The notes below the pieces were generated by a model. That model was not told the origin of the DNA. It saw only the letters and a program-made list of their open reading frames with translations, and searched no databases. From Epinephelus fuscoguttatus (taxonomy: Eukaryota > Chordata > Actinopteri > Perciformes > Serranidae): 64,000 bases of DNA. The DNA is taken from positions 32,125,449 to 32,189,448 of the forward strand of contig NC_064773.1 in NCBI RefSeq assembly GCF_011397635.1. The letters are read 5' to 3'. Shown here in pieces: positions 24,901 to 36,900 of the stretch; the first letter of the stretch is position 1; each line of letters starts with the position of its first letter. The translations under genes were made by a program, and so were the position numbers.

Positions 24901-27900
24901 CTGGTCCAGTAAGCTGAAAATTCACTTCTCATTCAGTATGTTTACATGCACAGCTTAATCGAGCTATGCTCAAAATTCGATTTTGATGTCTAATCGGACT
25001 TCTGTCCTTGTCTCAGTTTACATGCAACTGAGAAAATTGAATTACTGATGGGAACGTGTCCTCCTCCTCAACACTAGGTGGCGATATGCGTCATTTCAGC
25101 GGGTTAATACGGCCCCCTTTCCAGTTGACCTATTACATCACTTAATAATAAACAACTGGAGTCAGGTGGCAGACCGTTATTTTTGAACAACAGCAAGATG
25201 GATAATCGTACAGCTTTGTTCATCTTGTACGTAATGTACGCGTTACTGATTGTGCAGATAAGGTGCACGCTATCCCTCATGGTCATGGTGATTTCGAGAG
25301 GCAGACAAGAACACCGTATACTGTTGGAGGGCTACAACAATAGCATGTCTTGTTGGGGTCATACGCCAGTGCAGGGGGTGTGGAGCATGCGCACATGCAT
25401 TGTCTAGTTTAACTCCGATTAAGGCGTATACATGCAGGAGAAAATCGAATTCCAGTCGCATTATCTGGGTGTCTTAATCGGAGTTGGAGAACTCCGATAT
25501 TAGTCGGAGTAATGCGTTTACATGCACATGTACTTGTCCAGTTATAGTCGGATTAAGGCAATAATTCGTTTTTTTCAAGCGATTGAGTGTGACTGATTGT
25601 ATCAGACCATAGTATTGTATTGGAGCATGAGGCGTTGAGTTGGCATGGGCGATAGATCAAATATGATCGATGTATCGCGACTTGTTCCTCGTGAGATATA
25701 TAAAATGACTATGTCGGGAACAGAAAGTATAAATGGTCACATGATTTTTTTAAGCAACCAGCAAGAGACTTAGTTCAGCATTTTGGCTCTCTTGCTCTCT
25801 TCTGTAGCTCTCTCCGTTTCACAGATACACATGAAAAGACTCACAGACATGATTCGTAACACACACTCCTCCGTCCATCCAGACCACTGTCTCCTGAGTG
25901 ACTGTGAGCAGGCGAGGTGTGTTTGTCATCTGCAGGGCTCCAGACCACAATTACTTAGTTGCATTTTGCAACCATGGAGCACCACTGCAACTTGCAAGTA
26001 TTATTAATAAATTGACTGGAGAGCTGTTAGTTTGTTTCCAGCTTACAGTGAATAAATCCTAACGTTTAACGGTGCCGCAGCATCAGTTTAACTCCTTAGG
26101 ATTTACGATAGCGTGAGCAGAGGAAGCGTGAATCTGTATACCTGCTGGGCTCTAGACCACTAATATTTAGTCACATTTTGCAATGAGGTACCTTGAAGTA
26201 CCAGTGCTACTACGAGATACTATGAATATATGAAGTGGAGAACTGTTGGTTTGTTTTCAGCTCACAGTAAAAACATTGTCATGTTTAAAGGTGCAGCAGC
26301 AACAGTTTAACTTTGTGCTAACTACTAAAAATAGCTGTTGACCAGAAGCTTCAAAGGGTGCTTCAAAATAAAAGCACCAGTGGTTTCACTTTGATCTATT
26401 TTATTATAACAATATTGAACAATCGATGTGTTTTCACCATTAAATCAGACCAAATATGCCAGGTTGAAAAGGTGTGTTTTCAGACAGGATTTGAAAGAGG
26501 AAAGGGAGTCAATATTGCGACTGTCACAGGGGAAGAGAGTTCCTGAGGAAGGGGGCAGAGCAGCTGAAGGCTCTAGAACCCATGGCAGTCAAGCAGGCAG
26601 ATGGTGATGTGAGCTGGATGGCAGAGTTTCGCTGGCTGTCATATTGCCTGCCACCCATGCTGCCACCACAAAGAGAATAGAAGTGGATGAACAGACAGAA
26701 ACGCTCCTCGATCTCCTTCTTAGACCAAGCTCTGATCAAACTGTGAAACTAGTTTCTGTTACTGTTGTTAGAAACATATTTAAGCTTACTGTTTAACTGT
26801 AAAATGAGATTATTTGTTACCAGCTGGCCGCCATTGTGTCAAATGGACGAGTTTGCATTACATAACTCACCAGCAGCTTTACAGCACTGTTGTCATCTTT
26901 TTTTCTGAAATGAAACCATTCTTCTGTTTTTTTTTTTTCCTGCTCTACCACGACTCCTTCTTGTTGCTGTTTCCAGGATAGACGTATGAGTTTGACGTCA
27001 TTGTTTTGCAATGCACAACTGCTCTGAGGCATACAGTTCCAGTGGATCAGACAATTTGGAACTGGTTCTCGATGTCCATCCCTTTTGTTGATGGTAGAAG
27101 TTTGTTTCATACACTCTTGTAAGTAGATGTTAAATAGGGTGAGCAATCTTAAAAGCCCTGGTTGCATATATTTAGTGACTATATGTTATAATTTATGATT
27201 GTTAATTATCAGCTTTGTTTTGGCTGTCTGTATTTCACCTTTCATTTCACCAGTCATTTCTCCGGTTCTAACTTTCCTGCATGAGTGCTGTGGGGTAGTA
27301 GATTATTAGTACTGTAACAGTCCTGGTCCTGTGTGCTTCCTCAGGTATGAACACTGTAAACCAGCAAAGAACGAGGAGTTGCCAACACCTCAGACGCTGC
27401 CGCTGCCCTCTGCCTCGCTGGCCGGCTCGTCAGACCCAGAACCCAGTGGGCCGACACCTGGTTCAGGGGCACAAGACTGGGTCAACGCTGCTGAGTTTGT
27501 TCCAGGACAGCCATACTGTGGACGGGGTGAGTGACCAGACCTGATTACATCAAGTTTGATATTGATACGTAACACTTGTGTAAAAACACAGCAAGCCTCA
27601 ACAAGCCACACATTGCTTCTGGTACAATGATGAATTTATCTAACTATAAAGCAAGGAATCTCTGTCTGTATGTGCTGTAATATGCATGTGAGAGTGTCTT
27701 TTACATATCTTGGGAACTGTTCATCCAACCTATTTTGTACTTGCTATGTGTATTACTGGGGACCCAAGGGCTTGCAGTGGTGCGATTTGGACATGTGACA
27801 TCAACAAAACAGTGCTTTGTGGGTCTGTGCGGAGGCGGGGCTTTAGGGCTCTGCAGAGTCAAGCATGTTTTCATCTTTGTAAACAATGACTCTCTATCGT

Positions 27901-30900
27901 TCTCTACTATACATTCACACACCAGATAAAGAAAGAGACCAGAGATTTTACATGTGGCAAAGTCGAACAATTCAAGCATTAGCGATGTCACTTTCAGAAT
28001 GTACACTTTTGTTCCTGGACCCAAGGAAGCGCAGCGCTCTGCACAGGTGAGAAGCAGTGTGCTGGCCGCTGGTTATTGACTGCAGCTTAGATGCTGGCTG
28101 TACTAAGGCTGGGCTGTATGGACAAAAATTCATATCACTGTGTTTTTAGGCCAGTGATACACGATATACAGTATGTAGCTCGGTAATTTCTATGAAATGG
28201 GCGAAGCCGAAAAAAATTGAATTCCAATCGCATTATCTGGGCGAAATGGGCTAAGCCGAAAACAGCCCTTGACGGCGTTCTTCCAATAGATCCATTCTAG
28301 CACACAGCTGATTCAGCCGCCGCCATGGATGTCCTATCTATTGTTCTTGGAATTTCCACAGCAGTCACAGACATTAAGGAGTCTCTTGAAAATATCCGTA
28401 AGGAGGTCTGTAACACCAGTGCAACAGTCACTGCAATGCAAGCAGATTTGGTGTGCGTGAAATCTAAGACTTCGAAGATTGAAACGGAGCTTACTACTCT
28501 TAACAAGTCTTTCACAACTTTATCAAGCCGCACTGATTTAATCCAGGCTGAGGTGCGCAAACAAAGGGATACCATCGACTTCTTACCTGAGGGAGCGGAG
28601 GGGGGTGACGCCATCGCTTTTCTCCAGCGTCATCTATCAGTTTGGCTGCCCAGTCTCTCATCCCGTGGGATTATTGAGATTGAAAGAGCACATCGGATTT
28701 ATGGTGTTGCAAAATCGGATGGCAAGAACTTCAACAGAACACTGATCTTCAAACTTCTCCGCTACTCTGACAGGAAAGCTATCATGGATGCTTACAGAAC
28801 TGCTGGATCTTCTCTCTCATATGAGGGCCATAAAATACTCTTATTGCCGACTACTCTCCATCCACCTCCAGGCTAAGAAAAGCTTTCGCCCAAGTGATGT
28901 CCGATCTTCGTAAGAAGGGCATCCAACACTTCCTCATCTATCCAGTGAAGCTGAGGGTGTCCCATAACAGCAAGCAGTTCTTGTTTGAAACTCCGGATGA
29001 TGCTGAGAACTTCTTGGCTGAGCTGCAGTGAGTTGAACTACAGTCTGAATCCTCCCTACATCAGGTGAACCTCCCCCCCCCCCCCCTACACTTACAGACA
29101 TTCACAGACGCTCACACAGACAGACGCTGGTTATGGATATGCGTGTATACGTGCGTGCACTTCCAGTGGGACCAATGCATACACACAAGCTTACATTCCC
29201 TCACCTTTTCACTCTCAACTTGGGATCCCTACATTGCTACAATGCTCAGAAACGGTGACTTGATATGTTTGATCCCAGTGCTTAACTTGATTTATGAATG
29301 GATAACATCATGGTGACAGTTACCTGGACTGAGGCCGCACCTTTCGTGCTTTTTGGACAATTTATAGCCTAGTCTCCACCTGCATACTGTCGCTCAGAAA
29401 TACTTAATTTGAATATAGAGGCTATTTTCTTTTTTCTTGAACTATTTTCTCTTTGGTTTCGGTCATTATAGAGACGGACTTGGTTACAAGTAGCCTACTT
29501 TTTGATTTCCCTTTTTTAATTTATTTAGTCCAAACGAGCCTATTATGAGGCAGATTTACTCCTATTATTGCCCCTCTACTTCATTGTGTTTGGTCGTTTG
29601 ATAAATGATTGCAATGTATTACAAAATAAATAAATGCGGTCCAATTGAACACTTTGCAGGCCACATATTTTTTTGGCTGACTTATTGTGTGTTAATATAA
29701 AGCAGAAAATTAAACACTGTAAACAATTTATTTACCTTTAGTAGTTTGTAAATCGGTCCTCCTTGCTGTGTCAGTATCCCAAGGAGCTCTTATATGCTCT
29801 TATTTACTGGTGCCTTCACAGGGGCTTCTCAGAGCTGTTCCCTGGCATACCGGTTTTGTATTGTTTGTTTTCCACAGTAAATTAGCTATTTATGGGTACA
29901 TAGCCTATACTGCACACTTTTATTCACTTTTTTTATTTTTCATTTTAGTTTATGCTTTACTTTTACTCAATTTTGCTTTATTTGCCTTGTGTTTTGTTTT
30001 TTTGTGTATGCTATATCCAAATATGGTATATGATCTACATAATCTTTCATCCTCCTTTTACATCTTCACTTTATGGTTAACTTCAATTTTATGAGTCTGA
30101 ATGTAAGAGGTTTGAACTCACCAGTGAAAAGATTGAAATGCCTTGAATTTTTAAAACTCAAGCATGTGGATTTGGCTTTTTTGCAAGAGACTCTTTTGAA
30201 ACAGGTAGATATAAGTAGATTTAATAATAAAATGTATAAAGTTATATCATATTCCTGTGCCCCTAATAAATCAAAGGGTGTATTAATTGTTGTCAAAAGA
30301 AAACTTAACATAAAAATAGGTATCTCTGGTGGAGAGGGAAGGTTTTGCTATGCAACCTTAATCCTCAACGGAACAAAGTTCTGTGTGTCCTCAGTTTATG
30401 CACCTAATGTGTTTAATCTTACATTCCTTGATGGTGTGAAGGTGTGAATTGTTGGATTCTGCTGACTCAGAACACCTTAAATCCAACTATTAAGGATTCC
30501 ACCTTTTACTCATCTCGCCATCATTCATTCTCTAGAATAGACTATATATTAATCTCTTTAACTTTTTTAAAATGCATCTCACATGCGTCCATCCTATCAG
30601 TGCTTATCTCTGATCATTCACCTGTCCTCATTTCTTTTGAAACTACGCCTGGACACTCTCGGTTCAAAAGGTGGCATTTCAATACTTCTCTGTTGCAGAA
30701 CGCTGATTTCCTGAACAAAATCACCAACGAACTGAGAGAGTTTTTAGCAGTTAATTTACAGCCAGGGATTAACCCTCACACCCTGTGGAAAGTTACTAAG
30801 TGTTGTGTAAGAGGTATATGGACTTCTTTCTCCTCTCATTTGAGTAGAGAATGTAAAAGTAAATTTCTGTTTCTAGAGAATGAAATATCGAGACTTGAAT

Positions 30901-33900
30901 CTCTTCAGAAATCTTCCTTTTCTGAGAATAGACAGAGAGATTTATCTATAGTAAAATCAGAGTTTATATCTCTAGCAACTTCTAAAGTGGAGTTCTTACA
31001 TCTCAGAACTCGTCAAGAGATTTATGAAAATGCTGAGAAACCAAGTAATTTTTTGGCATTGAGACTTAGGCAATTTGAACAACTAGCATCCATAGATATG
31101 ATCAGAAATGCTAATGGAGAATTATGTACACTTCCTTCACAAATTAATGAAACTTTTTCTTCCTATTACTCTAAATTATATACATCTGAGTCTCACAAAG
31201 ATAATTCGGCAATATTGTCATTTCTAAACTCCTTGAATCTACCCACTCTTTCAGCAGAGCAGATTTTTAAGCTTGAGGACCCTATTACCCTAACTGAAAT
31301 GAAAGATGCTCTGGACTTAATGCCAAAAGCAAAATCACCAGACTTAGATGGCATTCCACCAGAGCTTCTTGTGGCTTTATGGGACCTGGTTGGTCCAGTC
31401 ATCTTGGACTCTTTTAATCTTTCACTTGTGGTTGGAGGCTTCCATCGGGATCAAAAAACTGCACTTATTTCTCTTCTTTTAAAAAAAGGTAAAGAACCGT
31501 TGGAATGTTCTAGCTATAGGCCCATAGAAATCTTAAATTGTGATGTCAAACTATATGCAAAAGTTTTATCAAGATGACTGGACACTTGTATCTCGCCCTT
31601 GGTTCATCCAGACCAAGCTGGCTTCATAAAAGGCCACTTGGCTTCTGATGGCAGTCGCCCTGAGGCTGTGATTGGTGTAGATAGCTGTTGTCCCCGCCTC
31701 TTTACACATCTTCGGCAGCATCTGTGCGAGTGAGTTTATTCCCAGCGGAGCTTTAGCGTACCAGATATTGTCTGTGTGAGCTGCTGTCATCCTGGGCTTC
31801 AGATAAAGGGCATTTGCATCTGGTGGAAGTTTGTTTAAATACTTTTCCAGGGATGCAGCGCAACTGCTGACCTAACTGACACTAACCGTCACTTTTGATT
31901 TGATTGTTGATTGCAATCAGCTGTGAGGCGGAGTGATACATACACAGTGAAATAACCGTGATGTTGTACTCCAATATCGTCACGGTTTTACTGTCTCTCG
32001 ACCAATCAGATTGCAGGGCCGGAGCTAACTGTGGTATAATTCTCTATTGACCATGTGAAACAGCATACATTTTTTTCTTTGTTCTACCGTATGGAACAGC
32101 ATACAATTTTGCTTTGTTCATTTGTTTTGGTTGTTTCTGTTTGTTTGTTTGTTTGTTTGTTTTCATGTTTTTTTTATTTTTGGTTCTTTATTTACATTGC
32201 GCTATGTACAGATGATTTTCAAAATCAAATAAATAATTATTAAACATCAAAAAAAAGAAAAAGAAATGGGCTACATGTGCATTTGCAATGCTGGATGTTA
32301 ACTTTTTGCACATAGCACTGGAGCTAGAGAGGTTTAAAGATCTGCAGCACAGGCCACAAAGCCATAGCATGAGTATAACAGTATCAAGTAAGCCCAAATC
32401 CATTTTAGTTTGAAACAGAAAAAAAACTTTAAAAATCTTTGTGGTGTTGTTAAAAGAGCTATATGTAAGAAATCTAAAGCAAATAGTCATAAAATCATCC
32501 TAATATGTCACAGAGACTAAGGAATAATGTTCATATAACATACTGATCTCACCGACAACAATAGCACAGCCAGAATATTCGCATTTAAAAACATTTTTAC
32601 AGTCCGCAAATCATGTTTATGTTTTGAATTTGTGTTTTGGCCTGTTGCACCACCCACTGCCGTCTACCAGTCACACAGTCAGAGTCTCAGCATCAGTTAC
32701 AGTTAGGACTGAGCTACAGCAGCACGGCAAGCAACGTTAGCAGTGTCCCGGTACATAACATTAGCAGCTGGCTCCTCCTCAGCTGTATTCCAGCAGCAGC
32801 GTTAGCAGTGTCCCGGTACATAGCATTAGCAGTCGGCTCCTCCTCAGCTGTATCCCGGCAGCAGGGGAAAACTGAAGATCAAGGATGCGGCGACACGGCC
32901 CTGCCACGGCAACCGCCCGTGGGCAAACAAATCAGTCTCCAGCGTGCCGCTGTCCAGCAACCTCGAATCTGTAGGGGAAGGGGGGCGGACACGACTCGTG
33001 GCAGTATTTTGAATTTGAGTGCAGTAACTGTTTTGGCCACATTCTTACATACAGCGCCTTTAAAAGCTAAAAAACGTTAGTGCTGGAAAATGATTTTATT
33101 TCTTTAGTCTACTAATCTTATTTATGCACACAGCATCAACAGAGAGGCTGAGGGAGTGAAGGAGCGAGAGACACTTTGTCCTTGTCATATATGTCTTGTA
33201 TATAACAAGTCTGTGTTGTCGCTGCATTTTTAAAAACACATCTGTTGCCTGCATCCAGTCACTGTTTAAATGTCACACAGTAGACTACAACTACCAAGAA
33301 GAATGGAAATGCGCTATGATCCACCTCACACACAAGTTAGCAAACAAACACTGACCTGACACAATCAAGCAGCTCTGTCTCCCACACATACAGCACAGTG
33401 CTGTACTGCACGTGTGCTACTGCAGTCATTTCATTTATCTCACAGACTGATTTAGTTTAGTGTGTGAAACATATAGACCGATGTCACACTGTAGACTAAT
33501 GAACAGACAGATTAAACAGAGCTGCAGCACTGTGTTTCTCTAAGGGTGCTTTCACACCTGTAGGTTTCATTTGGTCCGCACCAGAGGGAAAAAATGCTCC
33601 TTTGTTGCATTTTAGTTTTGGTTCGGTTTCTGTTCACACTGACTTTTTTATAAACAAACCAAGAGGAGTAAACATGAAATTCTACAGACTGATGGGTAAC
33701 TCAGTGACTGGACAGTTTGGGTGTTTCCCATCCTGTATCATCAGGACCCATGTGGGGAAATCAAATTCGATTGACTGACAGAAGTTAATGCAGCAGCACT
33801 TTAATGCTTCTTAAGTGTTTATATTTATGTTGTTTGGTTTCGCAAAGAGCTTGTGGAGAAATAACTTATTGTATGCATTATTAGTAGGCTATTATTAGAC

Positions 33901-36900
33901 TGCAAATCAATGGCATGTTATGAATAATGACTAACAGAGAGACAGGATGAAAAGAAGGCGTCTTATACAGTGATGGTTTGGGGCTTAAAATTGTGGGATG
34001 ATCAGTATCACACACTTTTAATGGAGTTAATGAACAGATGAAGTACATGGAGTCAGATACAATGGTGACAGCTTTTTAATCAGGGAAAATACCCTCACTG
34101 ACATGCATATGTGTTACCATGGCTACATGTATTCATTAGCATTAAAAGGTTATGGGATATAAGTGGCATTTATTAGGATCAATCATGAGATCGCAGACAG
34201 ATTTCATCATCAGCAGATGGATTTATTGATAGTTTAACTGTTGCTAAAATCACGTATCTGCTATCATAAAATGCTGTGGTTGGTTCATTTTCTCTCATAC
34301 CACAAACAAACTGCACCAGAGCCCATTCTGAAGTAGACTGAGACCCACCTTTTCAAGCGGTCTTGGTTCAGTTGCTTGGTCCATGCCAGGGTTCGACTGA
34401 CAGCTTTCATACCAGCCCAAACAAACCGTACTAACCATGCAGACAGACCTGAGTTAGTTTTAACCGAACCAAACAGGTTAGGTGTAAAAGCACCTGAAGT
34501 GTTTCTGGATAACTTGTGTATGAGTCAGTGAGTGGGGCGGAGTTGTGCAGAGATTGTGAGAGAGGAGAAAGGCACAGTGGCATGAGCGGCATTCTGTAAT
34601 GCAACAAAGTAGTTGCATTTACATCTGTTAAGGGTGGAGCTTTCAATTTTAATATAATGCTGGACAGACATGCTTTGAACTGAACTAGTTTTAATCATTT
34701 TTGCACAGATTGTACTTGTTTTTGACACAGTTCTGTGTAGTTTTTTATCTGTTTGAGTGCCACAAAGCCATGCGTAGAGAAAAAGAGACCAGCCGTGTAA
34801 AAATAGTGAAGAGCAGGGTGATGTTTCCGTGGTTGATATGGTGGCTTTAGTTGATTAGAATCAGTCTGCTGCTGCAGATGTGTTGCACCATGTCTGTGCC
34901 ACATTGATTTTAGCTGTTTGAGACACATGGGCCAAACAATGAGACCAAGACCTCCTAGAACTCCATAGTACTAAGGACAGGGAGTCCCCAGAACAGTTTG
35001 GTCTGAAAACACCTTATGTGTAATTTCTGTTCTTTTGGTCTGTACCAGTCAACGGAACAGGAGGCATGAATGACACAAAAAATGCCATGTGGCTTCCACT
35101 GTGAATAGGGTTCATCCAAGGTCATGTTGTGTGAAATTTGGAGCAGCTCAACTTTAGTTCAGGGGGTTAGGTTGCATTTTGAGGCATGTCTGAACAGATA
35201 AAGGGAAAGTGTCGTCAGATGATCTTATCTTCATTTGCGAGGGAAGACAATTGGTAAGCATTAAACGTTTTAGTGTTCTCATGCATGTGGCCCAAAATAA
35301 ATATAAAAATCTTTCTCTGTGCAGCTGAGCCAGTGAAGGTGGAGAGCTCCGTCCCTCTCATCGAGGAGTTTGACAGTGAGGCATCGCAGGACAACAAAGA
35401 GTTGAGGAAGCAGCTCTGTCCATATGCAGCCGTTGGAGAGTGCCGCTACGGAATCAACTGTGCCTATCTCCACGGCGATGTGTGTGACATGTGTGGCCTC
35501 CAGGTGCTCCACCCCACTGACAACGCTCAGCGCTCTGAGCACACAAAGGTAACCTGGAATACCCTGAAATCATAAGGAATGGATTATAAAGCCATTTTAT
35601 CCAGTGACATTGACTGTTTGCAACAGCTCAAAATGAGATGCTAATACCTAAATGTTTTGTACCCTAATCTTAGCTAATTAGAGAATGATGAAAAGAGATG
35701 AAAGATTGGATAATGAATTCACAATACTTCAAAGGAATACTTTGCTGATTTTCAACCAGCTTTGTGTCAAAACAATGTCGGTAGTATGTGTAAATGAACT
35801 GTGATAAACTTCCCTCCGTCTAAGCAGTCCCTCAATATTGCTAAACAATTTTTTTTCCCTTCCCCCATTGAAGGTTGATCAGGCACCAAAACATGACACA
35901 GCAGTTTATTTAAGCAATAAGTCTCAAGAAGATTTTTGCTTTTATCAAACAAACCAATACTTAAGACGTATACCTGGCAACATTCAGAAAATAAATAAAC
36001 AACAAAATGCAATAATTTATTGATAAAAAAGTGACTCTTCCACCAAGCAACTTCAGTGACATTTATCAGAATGGTTGCCAAGCAGAACAGGCACAGTGGA
36101 AAGCTCCGGCTGCTGTGCAAATCCGTGGCAACATGGAGCCAAAAATGTTCACTCCCGTGGGCTCTAATGTGCCTAATATTAGGAGAAAGGCAAAAACAAA
36201 AAGAGAGGTCTCAAGATGCTGCAGTGATATTATAACTACATTAGGAATGTCCAGATTGATGGCCAGCTGATTACTGTTGACTTATACTCAGTAAAGATAT
36301 GTAATGTAGCCTCTGTTAGCTCTTGGTTCCAGCCACTGGCTGCTAACAGCTAACATGGGTACGTTGTTTCAATGTAGGATTATGAGAAAAAAAAAATGGG
36401 GTGCGTTCTCTGACACGTCGATACCAAGTTTACTGTGTCCTTTTTGTCCCCAGTGGTGTCCCAGGGAAGACCTTAGTTTGTCCCAGAGACCTTTCTGTTG
36501 TCCCTGGTACAACAGGACACAGTTAGTTTTGAGCCCTCTTGTGACATAATTAAAAACTATCGGCTGCTGCCATTGGTGAATGTCATCTTGTTTGGCTAAT
36601 GGCAGTCAACAAGCCAAATAACTTCCGATACCAACGCGGGGCTGATAAAGCGGTGGTGAATTCACTCTTGCACGTAAGATTGAGCCACTCTTATCTTAAT
36701 ACAGCTCTGTAAAGTCCAGTCTATAAGAAATACTTTACATTCGACATGTTTTGAACTCCTCCGCGTTCTCCCAGCTGCTTTCTGCTGATCTGTTAGCTCA
36801 AGGAGCACAGTTGAATAGAACCCTGATTAAACAGAAGAGGCCTCAGTGTGTTGGTTTAACTCTTTCCTCTCCTAGGCATGCATCGAGGCCCACGAGAAAG

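Larger units (their letters stand above)
16609..27344 (+). other. mkrn1: mkrn1 intron 2 (10.7 kb)
   Basis: Long intron holding a family A repeat copy, a CT microsatellite, an 8-bp-target-duplication hAT element (20453-20956) and several other repeats listed separately. I see no nested gene. Open frames around 18600-19570 lie in a GC- and CT-rich patch, overlap on both strands and look accidental. Confidence 0.85.
28254..32262 (+). mobile_element. L1-type LINE insertion with 11-bp target duplication and embedded Crypton fragment
   Basis: The element lies between two perfect copies of GAAATGGGCTA (28243-28253 and 32263-32273). It ends in an A-rich tail (about 32250-32262), as expected for target-primed reverse transcription. 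In order it carries a short 5' UTR, ORF1, an intergenic region, a broken ORF2 (endonuclease start, internal gap, start of reverse transcriptase), an inverted Crypton recombinase fragment, and about 220 bp of L1-like 3' end. The polymerase core and the rest of ORF2 are missing, so the copy is dead. It lies in sense orientation in mkrn1 intron 3. Confidence 0.85.
27527..35324 (+). other. mkrn1: mkrn1 intron 3 (7.8 kb), transposon-rich
   Basis: Contains an L1 insertion with an embedded Crypton fragment, a TTAA-flanked MITE and an 8-bp-target-duplication element, each listed separately. Together they account for about 5.6 kb of the 7.8 kb. I see no further gene in the rest. Confidence 0.85.

Noticed and set aside
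32637-33080. 147-codon plus-strand open frame
   Set aside because: It lies across the TTAA-flanked MITE and includes its internal 65-bp tandem repeat. The sequence has no protein family character.
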